Positions 34,433 to 47,330 of a stretch of 64,000 nt of DNA are shown here, piece after piece (the first letter of the stretch is position 1; each line of letters starts with the position of its first letter). This DNA comes from Erythroxylum novogranatense (Eukaryota > Streptophyta > Magnoliopsida > Malpighiales > Erythroxylaceae). The translations under genes and the position numbers were made by a program. Under the pieces are notes generated by a model. That model was not told the DNA's origin. It saw only the letters and a program-made list of their open reading frames with translations, and made no database searches. Location of the stretch: NCBI GenBank assembly GCA_029891385.1, contig CM057225.1, positions 14,325,498 through 14,389,497 of the forward strand. Direction: 5' to 3'.

Positions 34433-37400
34433 TGTTGGATCCCATTTTCGAAATTCAACTACTCATACAGATTCCCTCATACGTACGCATGATTCCTTAT
34501 AAACTCTTCTTGCTCTGATACCATCAATGTTGGGACCCGATCCGGGAACCGGATCCTAACCGAAAAACGAATGAGAACGAAAGGAACGGAATCGAATGGG
34601 AACGGAAATTTCGCATCGAAATATCGAATCGGAGACACAATGCGGAAGCAAAGCAAATTCGATAGATGACGCGAAACGAAAAACGAAACGGAACCGACTC
34701 GCATCATACGGAAACAGAATAAAACAAAAGCGGAACGAAATGCAAATCGGACCACAAAGCGAATTGAATCAAATCCAACCAAAAGTAGCGAAGCGGATCG
34801 AATACAAATCGCAAGCAAAAACAAATGCCGACATCTGAAAGCGCAAGAAGGAACACAGGATCACAATCGGGTTGGAAACCCTAAGACGTTCCAAAATCCG
34901 GTATTTTTTTTCTTTTCTTCTTATACTCATTTATCAAACTCATACAAAGAAATCTTATATCCTTTTTCCTTGGAAATTCTTTTTCATGCGAAATCTCAAA
35001 ACTTAATCATATTCTTACACATTGGTATTAATCCCAAAATCATATTCATACTAATTTTATCGAAATTTCAAAGATAACGATCGCTTTAATCCTAACCCAA
35101 ACCTCGCAAAGGTAAAGAAATACACTTCTAAAAGCCAAACAGATCTCGTAATCATCGGACTCTCCGTCCGGAACCTAAACACCAGCAAAACGCAAACCTA
35201 AATCTAATACTTCCATAATTCTCAATTCAATACCAAACTCATAATTCAATCAAATTCCCAAATCAATCATACATATATATACCCAAATTATCCATAATTT
35301 CACATACAAATTTCACAATCATCCACAATTCTCAACTTTATACACAAATACATTTTTCCCAAACTTATCTAAAGCCATATACATATCCATACTCAAATTT
35401 AGATTACTCAAACTCTAACTTATACAAATGTCGAAATCGACGTTTTCACATTCTTTCATCCGATCTCCGCCAAACACGGAGATGGGGATGAAAGGGGTGA
35501 GCTTCGAGCTCGTGGATAACACATTTATAAAGTGACAAATAAGTCAAATCATTTTTCATAATCTTTCGCCAAAGGGCTAATTTTTCAAACTTTACAAATT
35601 TTCAAACAATTTCTCAAACCTTTTTTAATATATTTTCAAACTTTTCATAGTCATCTTACTTTTCTTATTTTTTCAAAATTCTGGAATTTTCATAAATATG
35701 AATGCAACATACGAAACAAAATTGAAAACACATAACATATCGAATGGCTCTGCTAGGTCCAAACAGAACGCATCGACCGCAATCAGTGAATGAGAACGCA
35801 TTACACTTTTCCGCATAATGTCCAATTAGGTAGCCGTGAAGGAGTCCGAATTGAGCTCCGTGCCACTAACGGGCAGCCGGAGAAGACTATACACATAGAG
35901 ACAGCGCTGACTCACCAAAGGACCTACCAAACCCACATAACACATATCGAAAACTGAAATTCAAATTGCCCGAAGGCACTTTCCAAAATATTACTTTTCT
36001 AACATTATTTCATCAACTTAAAACAATCTCACAAATTTACACATATCATATAATTCAATTAATTCAATCAATCAATAATTGCAACAATATGCATAATTAT
36101 CAATGCGTACACAACAAATACAGTTTCAGAAATTTCTAACGATTTAGCAAATCATTTAAAACAATGAATTTAAGCTTGTAATAATTTTTCAGAAATCACT
36201 AAGGAATAATATTTCAAACCTTAAATCAATTCTTATATTCAAACATTTCCAAAAACAATAAGTGATCAAAATTCCAAACTTTTACTTTCTTTTAATTTTT
36301 TCAAAATTCGTATTAAGCTTACAAATCAAAATATAAATATGCTACCCACCTCGAATTAAATGCCGAAACTTGATTTCAAGCTCCAATTGATCCTCGCTTC
36401 TTTCATTCTTTCAATTAAAATTGACCTAAGCCATAATCATTCAAATTCCACATCATAATTTGCATAATTATCAAAATTAACTATCGGAAATTCATAATCA
36501 TCATATTTCCAAGCTTTCTAAACCAGAATTTCTAAAATTTCCAATTTCAAAACTTGACCTAAACCAATACACTCAAATTCGATCTCATAAATAACTTAAT
36601 TTTCAAAATTGATGTCATAATTCATCAATTCACACTAATTCCAAGACATCTAAATCCTCAATTTCAAAAATCCTCAAATCTTAAAATTGGCCTAAACCAA
36701 TTTATCCAAATTCATATCATAATCCATAAATTCTTCAAAATTGAATTCATATATCATTAACCCATATCATTATCTATAATTCTACACCAAAATATCACAA
36801 AATTCTTCATCACAAAATTAAGCCTAAACCTTAATCAATTTTTCATCCAAAATTAAACACAACTTCAAGCATATATATCAAAATCAACTTCATAAATCAC
36901 AAACCCATGTCAATATCCTTATTTCTAAACCAATAATTCCTCAAAAACTCAAAGTTGAAAATTTTCTCTTACCTCTTTCTCTTCAAATTTTCGAATTTTT
37001 GGACTTGGAAGAAAGTCCTTAAGCTCCTCCATCTATTTCCTCCATGGAAGAAGCACGAAAATCACCTTGGAAGCTTGGAAAAATCAAAAACTTTCTTACC
37101 TTTCTTCTTTCTCTCTTCTTTCTCCATACGAAAGAGCTTCTCATCTTTCTCTTCTTATTATTTCTTTATTCTCTTCTTTTAAAATCGATTTTCACTCTTC
37201 TTTTTAAAACTCAAGAATCTTCCTTACACGACAACTCATCACATTAAGCCATGTCATTTAAAATTTTATAAAAAGACCAAAATGCCCCTCACATGTTACT
37301 TTATGCCATTTTCACTTGCGGTTTTGATTCGCACTATCGAGTTGAAGGAATTTATTAAAACTTTCTTCTCAATAAATGTTCCTCTCAATCATACGAATCC

Positions 37401-38888
37401 AACGCCACTGACCGCGCTCAATTCGGAGCACTACATCAAAAGTTATGCGTAAAACAGTTCGAGTATATCCATATTCTAACACAATTTCCATGTACGATTA
37501 TTTCCGTCCAAAATTTAACATTCTTAATCCCAAAATTGAAACTCAATGTCTTCATAACAATTGTAGCCTTATGTCTCTAGTTTAATTCAAAACAAGAATC
37601 GTCTCATTTCGATTCCCAGATCAAAAGTTATGCTCAAAATACTCTCAGGTGTTCCTAATCCAAAAATTTCACCCTAATCCGAACTTAAATTCAAAAACTA
37701 AAAGTCCTAGGGGCAAAATTGACATTTCATGTCTTCATATGATTTGTAGCCCTTTGTCTTATCTTTATTTCGCCTCAAGAATCGCTTCAATCGGATCTCT
37801 ACAGATCCCTAATTTCACAAAACACTGAACTATGCTCGGAAAATTTCCCGACTCACTTTGATTAAATTAATCACCATTAATTTAATCTTAAAAATTCACA
37901 AATTTCTATGAGGATGTAGATAATTGTCTTAGGAATCCAACGCCGCAAGAATCGACTCAATCGGATGTCAGACGGAAAAGATATAAGCAAAATAGTGAAC
38001 AAAAGTCGAATTTGTGAAAGGAGGCTAACAAAGGAATCAAAACGGTGCCGTTTTGGAGAAACAAAAACGGCGTCGCACCAAGCGAAATGCCCGCGTGCTG
38101 CGCGTGGCGAGGGCGAGGTCGCCCTGGCGACGCGTCGCCCTAGCAACGCGAGCCGGACGTTCGCCATCGCTACGGCGATGCGTCGCCCTAGTGACGGGGT
38201 ACTTCATTTTCCTCTTTTTTTTTCACTTAAAATCTAAAACTTTCGAAATTCATAACTCTTAATCCCAAACTCCAATTTTGACAAACTTAGCCTCTATAGA
38301 AAGCTTGAAGGAAGCACTACATCTTCCACGAAGGACATAAAAATCAATTTGACTCCTACGGGAGTCCATTTTCCGGTCAAAGATACTATCCTCTAATAAT
38401 CATGCTAAAACCACAATATAAACTTGTAAAAATCATAATTTATTATTCCGAGATCGAAAAATTGCATACGTTATATCGAAATAAAGATCAAATCAAATCC
38501 TTCAACTTTCATGAAGAACATCAAAGCTCAATTAACCTCTAACTAGGTTAATTTCTTAGTTAAAGATTCAGTCATCATAATTAAAGTCAAAAGTTAACCT
38601 TATCAAACATAAACTTTGACTGATCATAACTTTCACTCCCGATATCGAAAAATTGCAAACTTTATGTCTACAGAAAGCTCTTAACAAGTTTCCAGAAGAC
38701 CATTTTTTCAAATTTTGCCTCAATTAAAAGTCAACCTTCCAAGGCCAAAAAGTCAACTATTACACAATTTTTCATATTTTCACTCTTTCTCTTTTTAGTT
38801 ATGATTTTCAACTCAAATTCAATCAACTCATCCACTTTATCACTCATATTACTAAGTCAAATTGTCACTCAAGGTTCGGGGTCCAACA
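34433..38888 (-). mobile_element. LTR-retrotransposon derivative without coding region
   Basis: Ends TGTTGGATCCC (34433) and GGGGTCCAACA (38888), with a perfect 5-bp TSD ATCAG (34428-34432, 38889-38893). A second TGTTGGGACCC start at 34529 lies just right of GCTCTGATACCA (reverse complement of the Met-tRNA PBS, about 34513-34524). Read on the minus strand this is a ~4.36 kb LTR, PBS, and then about 80 bp to the far end: internal region and most of the second LTR are missing. No gag or pol. A GC-rich patch with GCGTCGCCCTAG repeats lies at 38040-38200; short ORFs there are by-products. A related, shorter fragment is at 56384. Confidence 0.75.
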
Positions 38889-38893
38889 ATCAG

Positions 38894-39300
38894 TGACGTT
38901 TTTAAAAAACATCACAGAATCTCTAACATTCCACGATGTTTTTAAAAAACGTCTTTCGATGTTTTTAAAACGTCACAGAATGTCCAAAAACGTCGCAAAA
39001 TGTATTCTACGACGTTTTAAAAAACATCGCAGAATATGATGTAGGCAAAATGTTTCTGCAAAATTTTATGAAATACGTAACAGATAATATTGACATTGCA
39101 CGACGTTTACAAAAATGTTACTGAAAATTTAGACAATTCACGACGTTTTAAAAAATATCATAAAATCTCTAACATTCCGTGACGTTTTAAAAAAACATCG
39201 TGGATTGTTTTACATTTTGCGACGTTTTTTAGGAAACGTCGCGAAAGACATTCCGCGACGTTTCTATTATTTGTATTATTTTTTCCATTGTTTCGAAAAT
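38894..39300. repeat. Subterminal repeat zone of the CACTA-like element (left)
   Basis: About ten short palindromic motifs of the form ACGTTTTTAAAAAACGTC / CGACGTTTTAAAAAACATCG, interspersed with CATTCCGTGACG and GAATGTC. The same motif set opens the element at 34381-34432. Such clusters are transposase-binding sites in CACTA elements (family knowledge). Confidence 0.72.
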
Positions 39301-39613
39301 CATATAAAATTAATAAATTTTAATTTTAATAATTATTTTTAAAATACAATTTTTAAATCTTATCTGTTTAATAACTATTCAATATTATTTTAAATTTTAT
39401 TTATTTAATAATTTTTAATTTTTTAGTATATCATTAATTTTAATAATTATTCATGTATCACAAAAATTTCATACCTGCAGACAATGTATTATTTAATTGC
39501 AATTCGCAAACATATCATAATACACTAATTAATATCAAAGTACACTAATTGTAATTCGCAAATATATCATAATACACTAATTAATCTGAAGGTTCATCTA
39601 TATCTGCACATAG
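39301..39613. other. AT-rich segment of the CACTA-like element
   Basis: Contains two imperfect copies of AATTCGCAAA.ATATCATAATACACTAATTAAT near 39500 and 39547. No gene. Ends with CATAG, the target duplication of copia-2. Confidence 0.55.
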
Positions 39614-41558
39614 TGTAAGTGCAAGTCGACTTGTACATGGGGTAAGTCGACTTACACGTATTCAAGATCTAATAAGTCGACTTGTACATGGGGTAAGTCG
39701 ACTTATGCAAGGATCGATGCATCGTTTATATTGCGCCCTAAAGGCAATCCCTTTAGCGCTTTTGTTCAAAGTCGTAGTGCACTTTATGAATAAATAAAGA
39801 AAGGCATACTTCATTAATTTGATGTTCATGAACATTGTTTATGAATTGATTGGATCTTTAATCGAATTAATGAAGTCCATGATATATGACATAGCATGAA
39901 GGAAATTATAATGTGCTCATACTCCCGAGATTCCTATCATGTGCAATTATGTCAAGATCTAAATTTTCCTAGTCATAGGATTAATGAGACCGACATCATT
40001 AATCCGGATAGACTAGCACATGTCATATTCCTTGATTGGATCAAGCGGTGGATCTCGAAAACCGTAAATATGAGATATTTAGAATTGACATGTGGATGCT
40101 TACTAGTGGTAGTAAGTTCATTGGATGACCGCCATGAGATCATCGCATGGATATCTTCTTCTAGTGTCGTTGATAATCTCATCATAGCAATGGTGCAAGT
40201 ATCCTTAGACTTGAGGTACTCAAGGATATCTTGATCTTGATCCCGCTTTGACTCCATTCCTTGTTGCCTTCCGGAGGTAACTCATAGGGTGGTGCTTGGG
40301 TGCGACTGAGGTATTCAAGATAATTGAGTAGCCAATAAAGGATTCACCACTTCTGGATTAGCAGAAGAGATACCCATGGCCTCTTGTCAGGATCATTACT
40401 AAGGCTGGCCAACATATATGTCATGAAGAGTGTCTTCATTGACATATAGAGTAATGAGTCCCAGGACGAGAACTGTTATCACTTGGGCTGGACTTGGTCT
40501 AGTGAGAGTTGACACTTTGACCATACTCATAACCAAGTGGGGTATAGGATGGTGAAAGGACGAATTGCACAGTAATTGTCTATGGAAGGGTTTGTGATCT
40601 GGTTCGTAATGAATACATCAAACCGATTACTTTCCGGTCAATTGGAGGTCATGATGTGTTGCTAGATACCGCTCATGACTTGCTTAGATTAAGTGTTAAT
40701 CTAAGTGGCCAACATAACCGGGAGCCTAAAGGGTCACACGATAAGAGTGATTCGAGAATCAGAAATAGTAATTGGACGAGTTCCAATTATGGAGAGCATT
40801 AGATTAAATGGATTCGATGAGATCGGGATATGTCTCGATGAGATCGCGACATCGATATTGCTAAGAAAGGTCTTCGGAGCGTTTTGATCGGGGGGCCGGT
40901 AGGCAGTAGGACCAACCCAGTTTGACTGGACCTCTTTAGCAATTATATATATATATTAATTAATTAATTAAGATTAATTAATTATATATATATATATATG
41001 TGTGTACGTTGGAAAGAGGAAGGAGAGGATAAGAGCTTTGACTTTTCAAAGCTTGATTTCTTTATTCATTAATGAATGAATGGCCATTAAGCCATACATT
41101 TGGCTTTATCTTAGGCTAGTATTTTAAGTGTTAAAATACATATATAAGATGGCTTAGTGGAGAGGAAAAAACGATGGTTCTGGCGTGGGTGAGAAGATGA
41201 AAGCTTAATGGTTAAGTTTGCATTGAAAAGGTGATTTTCAAGGAAGGTCTTCTTCCTTAGGCAACCATCGACTCTCTTCCTCTCCAAGTTCTTTTCAACG
41301 TTTTCTCAAGCTCTCCAGGACAGAGGTAGGCTCTAGCAGGCTTTAATCTGTTCTAACTATTCCCGGGTCAAAGGGGTTTGACTCGGTTAGGTTTTCTGAT
41401 CTCTGCGTGGATCACCTTTAGAGATAGTCTCTTTTGGCTATTTAGGTTGATGTCTTCATACCGACACCTGGATCCTGGGTTTCGGGAAAGTCCTGGGAAC
41501 AAAAATTTTTGTTTTCCGCTGCCGGTACATGTGATGTACCTCCCGGGATTTTCCTACA
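39614..41558 (+). repeat. copia-2 5' LTR (1945 bp)
   Basis: TGTAAGTGCAAG...GGGATTTTCCTACA. Its first 100 bp hold four AAGTCGACTT palindromes at 39623, 39644, 39674 and 39695 (spacings 21, 30, 21). A (TA)n hairpin lies at about 40944-41000. It is 47 bp longer than the 3' LTR; many differences are at CAG/CTG sites. Confidence 0.95.
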
Positions 41559-41559
41559 G

Positions 41560-41571
41560 TGGTATCAGAGC
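41560..41571 (+). other. copia-2 primer binding site
   Basis: TGGTATCAGAGC, a perfect complement of the plant initiator Met-tRNA 3' end, one base after the LTR. Confidence 0.95.
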
Positions 41572-42664
41572 GTCTGGTGTCCCGTATGAAGCTAAAACCT
41601 AAGCGAGATCAGAAACCCTAATGGAATTTTCTGTTGATGCATGCTTGCTGTCCAATTTTCGAATTTATATTGTGATATGTTTTTCGAAATTTTTCTGTGA
41701 AGAGAATATGTCTATGAAATTTGAGAATTTATCGATTTGATTTGATATAGTTTTGCTAATTTAATTCGCTAAGTTTCGGATGCTGTTTTGTGAAACGATT
41801 CTGGAACAGGCAGTAGTATAAATTCGATAATAAATTCTAGAAATTTTTTTTTTCGGATTTTCCTTCACCTACATGTCTCTAAGATGTTGGTGAATGTCTA
41901 TGAGCATGGAAATTGGATTTCAAGGTGATTGGATATTTATTTTCGATTTTATTCTATGCTGTTGGGAATTGCTGTGCTGATGAACACAGATTTTGAATCG
42001 GTTTTGTTATTTAGGTTGACTGAGTTTTTGATTGCTAAAATCCTGAAAAAATTCAGGTAGCATTTTCTGAACATGTACTAACCTATGCAATTTTCTCAGA
42101 ATTTATTGAAATTGTTTCATTGATCATTTCGAGCAATGTACAGAACTGGACAGTTTTGTGAAAAATTGTTGGGACTGTTTTGCTTGGCTTGATTGAGTGT
42201 GCTTTTTCAGTTCCAATGCCTTGCACCATTTTTAATGTGATTAAAAATGTGTTATCTTGATGTATTATGATTGCCAAACTGAATTGCTTGAAGTTGCATT
42301 TCCAAGAATTTTCGGATGCCTAAGTGATCACATTAGCGTCTCGTTAGTATATTGCATTATCTTGTTTGTTTTGACCGTCATATTTTTTATGGCATGTGCT
42401 GAAGTAAATTTGATAATGTATGTGCTAGCTAGAGATGCTTAGGATGATAATTTGGGTGTTCCTAAATTATTTGGAAATTAATGAGTTTTGACTCATTTCA
42501 AGCTTTTCATATGGTTTGACTATATAAGGCTTTCATGGTCCAATGAAGTGTTCATTGAGACATCAAAGTAGCAGATATTACCTTAGGTATGTTGGTATTG
42601 TGAATTGAAATTGCAAGGATTGAGGAATTAGCCGATTAGAGAATTATAGCAAATTCTGTTGGAC

Positions 42665-42886
42665 AAGTCGACTTATTTGGAGTATAAGGCGACTTGTTCA
42701 GGGTCTGTGCATAAGTCGACTTGCAGTGTAAAAGGCGACTTGTGCGCGGGTAGGTGCATAAGGCGACTTATATCAGATAAGTCGACTTGTGCGAGGGCAG
42801 AAGACAAGGCGACTTGTATTATGATACAAGGCGACTTGTGTATGGGCAGGGGCATAAGGCGACTTGCATTCGTTGTAAGTCGACTT
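42665..42886 (+). repeat. copia-2 leader: AAG(T/G)CGACTT palindrome array
   Basis: Ten copies start at 42665, 42686, 42713, 42732, 42760, 42779, 42806, 42828, 42856 and 42877. Spacings alternate about 20 and 28 bp, so the underlying unit is about 47 bp with two motifs. Four are the perfect palindrome AAGTCGACTT and six are AAGGCGACTT. Same place in the leader as in copia-1. Confidence 0.95.
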
Positions 42887-43084
42887 GTGGCATGCTCAGG
42901 TTGGATGATGGATGATTAAAAGGATTGCTTCAATGTGATTGATGAAACCTAAATCATTCCATATAGTCCTGGCGACTATAATCCTTAAGCTTGGAGTCTA
43001 GAATTCGAAATCCCTCCTCGAAATATGAAAACTAACGCCTTCCATTAATATGGTAAGAACCAGAGTTCTTATAGGGCTGGGTTG

Positions 43085-43470
43085 TTGGGCAAACTCAAGC
43101 TCACTCTATACGGATATGTTCGAACTATGAAAATAAGATTTTCTGATTAATGGGTTGGTTTTCACTGGAAGCGTTGGTTTGTTGAGCAAACTCAAGGTCA
43201 ACGTGGATAGAGGCGAAGTTGAGTAGTGTACATCGGGATGTACACGCATCAAGGAGTTGATAACCCAATGTAAGTGCACACATCAACAAGTTGATAGCAC
43301 TGATCGATAGTTGTGTTTAAGATGTAATTGGTATATCTGATACCTCCCGAGACATAAGGTGGCTTGTTGGGCAAACCCAAGGTCATTCTCAATGTCGGTT
43401 ATCGATGATGCAATTGGTATGTCCGATACCTACCGATTGACCTAAGTTGTGGCTTGATGGGCAAACCCAA
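43085..43470 (+). repeat. copia-2 leader: stem-loop repeats
   Basis: TTGGGCAAACTCAA (43085), TTGAGCAAACTCAA (43182), TTGGGCAAACCCAA (43367) and ATGGGCAAACCCAA (43457), each followed by GGTCA or similar. Stems vary GGG/CCC versus GAG/CTC in a paired manner. Sense-strand equivalents of the copia-1 repeats at 20824-21243. Confidence 0.85.
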
Positions 43471-43639
43471 GGTCACTTTTAGCAATGTCGGACATCGACC
43501 CACTAGGACTTTATGTCACTTTGTTTCTCTGGATTCGTAAAGAGGGTTATGGATTCTAGGAAACTAGTGGGAGCCATATGCATGTCATGCAAGTCCTTAT
43601 GATCATGCAGGCATTTCTATTCTATCATTCCTTCTCTCT

Positions 43640-44480
43640 ATCGCGTTTAGGTTGATTGAAGAAGTTTTTCAGTGTGAATTTTCGCTCTCTATTTTGGACC
43701 GAATTTTCTTGATCGGCTGAGGAATCTGAGAATTGTTCTCAGATCTGAGGAACTGAGATACGTCCTAGATGTTCCACTTCCAGATGCACTTCTTCGATGC
43801 TTCTGAAAAGGATCAGAAAGCATATTGTAAGCATCTAAAGGACGGTGATATGGATACTTGCATTATGCTTGCCTTGATGTCACCAGAGCTGTAGAAGCAG
43901 CACGAGTCTATGGATGCTCACACTATAGTATTTCATCTTAGGGAGCTGATGAGTAAGCTCGGTCTGAAAGGTTCGAGACCTCAAGGCTTCTCTTCACCAC
44001 AAAGGTGGCTCCAGGGACATCTGTTGTCCAGGATACCCTAAAGATGAATGGCTATATAGAGAGATTGGCTGTCTTAGGATTTGTAATGGATTATGAGTTA
44101 AGTATAGACTTGATTCTGGTTGGATTGTCTCGACAGCTTTTCACGATTCGTGTTAAACTATCGATGAACCAAATATCCACAACAATTCTCGAATGATCAA
44201 TCTGCTTCAAGACAAATGAAAAAGCTATCAAGAAGGATAGCAAGCAAGTGTTAGTGGTGGATGCTTCTTCTTCGGTCCAAAGAAGAAAAGGGCCAAGAAA
44301 CCAAATGGAAGTGCCATCAAGGAAAAATCAAAGATATCGCCCCAAAAGGATTTTGTTTTCATTGTGGCAAGACCGCCACCTGAGGCTAAACCAGAAAGTC
44401 TATTCGAGTTCTGAAGCGAAGAAGGCATCGATGCCTCTACTCCTTCAAATATGTTTGTCATTGAGGTTAATACTGCTTCT
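43640..44480 (+). pseudogene. copia-2 gag, degraded
   Basis: Recognisable pieces matching copia-1 gag: RLRNLRIVLRSEELRYVLDVPLP (about 43715-43785), MNGYIERLAVLGFVMDYELSIDLILVGL (44045-44130) and a damaged zinc knuckle (CFHCGKT) near 44355. Frameshifts and stops separate them. Confidence 0.82.
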
Positions 44481-47300
44481 CAACAAAACATATGGGTATT
44501 TGATACGGTTGTGGCTCATACATATGAAATGATATGCGAGGCCTCGGGGACGATGAGATGACTCATAAAGGAGAACTAGACCTTCGTAGGTAATGCAGAA
44601 GAGTTGCTACATTAGCCGTGAGACACTTATGTCTTGTCACTCCCTAGTGGGCTTGTATTCAAATTGGATGATTGTCATTTTGTACTGTTTTAACAAAGAA
44701 CATATTATCATTTCTTGTTTCAATAGAAATGGTTTCCATTGGACTTTTAGTAGCAATGGTTGTTCTATTAGTTCGAATGGAATGCTCTATGCTATCGGTA
44801 TATTATGCAATGGAATTGACATATTAGATATGTCATATCCAGCTTCGAATGTCAATGACGCGAAAAGACATAATCAAGATAATTTAAAATCAACTTACTT
44901 ATGGCATTGTCGGCTTGGCCATATAAATGAGACACGATCGCTAAGCTCCATAAGAATGGCGGTTTAGGGTCATTTGATTATGAATCATATGACACATGCG
45001 AATCTTGTTTATTAGGCAAGATGACCAAGTTATCCTTTAAGGAAAGGAAAACGAGTGAATGGAATATTAGACCGATACATTTGGATGTATGTGGTCCGAT
45101 GTCCATCCATGCGAAGTGGTTGTCTTTACTTCATTACTTTTATCGGTGATTATTCACGATATGGGTACCAGATCGATGAGATACAAATCAAGCGTTTGAA
45201 AAGTTCAAATAATTCGAAATGAAGTAGAAAACTAACTTGGTAAAAGTATGAATACATTACGATCTGATCGTGGTGGAAATTGCTTAGACCAACAGTTTTG
45301 GATTATATCAGAGATAATCGGATTTTATCTCAGTATACTCCACCTTACACGCCGCAGCACAATGGTGTGGCTGAAAGGAGAAATCGAACCTTGTTAGACA
45401 TGGTGCGATTGATGATAGGTTTTACTGCTTTTGGGAATATCGCTTCGAGACAAATTGCTTACTTGTTAAACGAGTTTCATTAAAGATAATTGTGGTTACT
45501 CCATATGGAGATATGGACTAACCGAAAGCCCTATCTTTCTCATCTGAAAGTTTGGGATTGTCACCTTCGTGAAGCGGACACGATCGAGATACATTTGATG
45601 TAAAGTCGACAAGTGTTTGTTCGTGGAATATCAATTCTACCTTGCTTAGGAACAAAAGTTGTTTGTTTCAAAGCATGCTGTTTTCTTAGAGAAAGAGTTT
45701 CTTTTACAAGAGGACAGTGGGAGCAAAGTTGAACTTGAGGAAGTTCAAGATGTTCGAACAAACGCAGATCAATCGCTCAACTCGCAATCGTAACTCATAT
45801 AGATGAGGTAACAGCTTCAACCTTCTATTACACAAGAATTTCAGAGGTCATGTAGGATACGCTCTATTCCTGAGAGATATGGATTTCTCGTGAGGAACAT
45901 AATGGCGTATTGCTCATACGAGATGATGAGTTTACTACCTATGAAGAGGTTCTGAAAAGTTCAGAGTCTGAAAAATGGCTTTGTGCCATGAAATCTGAAT
46001 GGATTCCATGTATGAAAACCAAGTTTGGTCTTTGGTCATTGCACCAAGGAATAAAGCCCATAGGGTGCATGGGTTTTCAAGAAGAAACCGACATGGATGG
46101 TAATGTGATTACTTATAAAGAAGGCTTGTGGCCAAAGGATTTCGCTGAGACAAGGAGTTGACTATGACGAGACCTTTAGCCCCGTAACAATGCTTAAATC
46201 CATTCGGATACTCCTAGCCATTGCCGCTCATTATGATTATGAGATATGACAAATGGATGTGAAGACAGCTTTCCTTAATGGAAATCTTCCCGATGATGTG
46301 TATATGACACAACCGAGGACTTCACCTCCTATAATGGCGAAATGGTATGCAAGCTTCGTAATTCCATGTATGGATTGAAGCAAGCATCCAGAGTTGGAAT
46401 ATCCGTTTGATGAGGTACTCAAAGAGTTTGGTTTCTCACAAAATTGGATGTACATTGTGTGTATAAGAAGGTTCATGGAACCGCAATCGTATTCCTTGTG
46501 TTATAAGTAGATGACATATTAATACTAGGAAAACGATGTCTCTATGCTACAATCGCTTAAGATTTGGTTGTCGAAACCCTTTTGCGATGAAAGACCTTGG
46601 TAAAGCAACTTATATCCTTGGGATAAAGATTTATAGAGATAGATCAAAGAAATTGCTTGGTCTTTCACAATCAACGACATAGGTAAGATGCTAAAGAGGT
46701 TTAGCATGGAACAATGCTATGTTTAGACCCGATGTATTATATGCTCTAAGTGTTACGGTAGATACTAATCGGATCTGGTGAGGGTCATTTGGGTGGTCGT
46801 CAAGAATATCCTCAAGTACTTGCGAAGCACTAAGGATGTTTTCTTGACACATGGAGATGAAAATCTCCAGTGAGCGGCATACAAATGCCGCTTTAATCGA
46901 TAAGGATGATTTTGAATCACGATCAAAGTTATATACATTCACACCGAACGGCTGGCGATCGGTTTGAAAGAGTTCAATCAAGAGACAACTGCGATTCAAC
47001 AACCGAGGCAGAGTACATTGCCGCACGAGATGCGCAGAGAAGCGCTTTGGATCAATCCTACCGTGATGAGCCCATAGGATTGTATTGTGATACAATGGGG
47101 CTAGTCTTGAGGAAAGGAACCAATGTCTCATCATCGATCCGCACTCGTACTCCGCCGATTCCATTTGATTCGGAAATCATCGGTTGAGATGATGTCCTTA
47201 TAGAGAATTCCCACGAGCAAAGTGTTGTCGATCCGATGACAAAGCCATTGTCACACGAGAATTGTGATTCTTATGTACTCGCTTTTGGTATTAGATACTA
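44481..47300 (+). pseudogene. copia-2 pol, degraded
   Basis: GAG-pre-integrase at 44593-44967 (WHCRLGHINET with the Trp intact, unlike copia-1), integrase core remnants including TPQHNGVAERRNRTLLDMVR at 45340-45410, RT remnants with MDVKTAFLNGNLP near 46255 and VDDILI at 46507, where the Tyr of YVDD is TAA. RNase H/tail pieces at 46900-47300 include DSTTEAEYIAARDA. No segment longer than about 120 residues stays open. Confidence 0.85.
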
Positions 47301-47318
47301 AGGCGATTGGCTTTAGGT

Positions 47319-47330
47319 CAGTGGGAGATT
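47319..47330 (+). other. copia-2 polypurine tract
   Basis: CAGTGGGAGATT immediately before the 3' LTR start TGTAAGTG. Confidence 0.88.

Noticed and set aside
34477..34838. 115-aa minus ORF, Phe/Arg-rich, and 80-aa plus ORF
   Set aside because: Low-complexity sequence within the LTR; no hydrophobic or domain pattern worth calling.
37877..38262. ORFs of 69-96 aa in several frames
   Set aside because: They arise from the GC-rich repeat patch inside the LTR derivative; overlapping on both strands, no motif.
42665..42886. CRISPR-like array (short repeats at regular spacing)
   Set aside because: The repeat is only 10 bp and palindromic, spacers are repetitive rather than unique, and the context is a plant copia leader.
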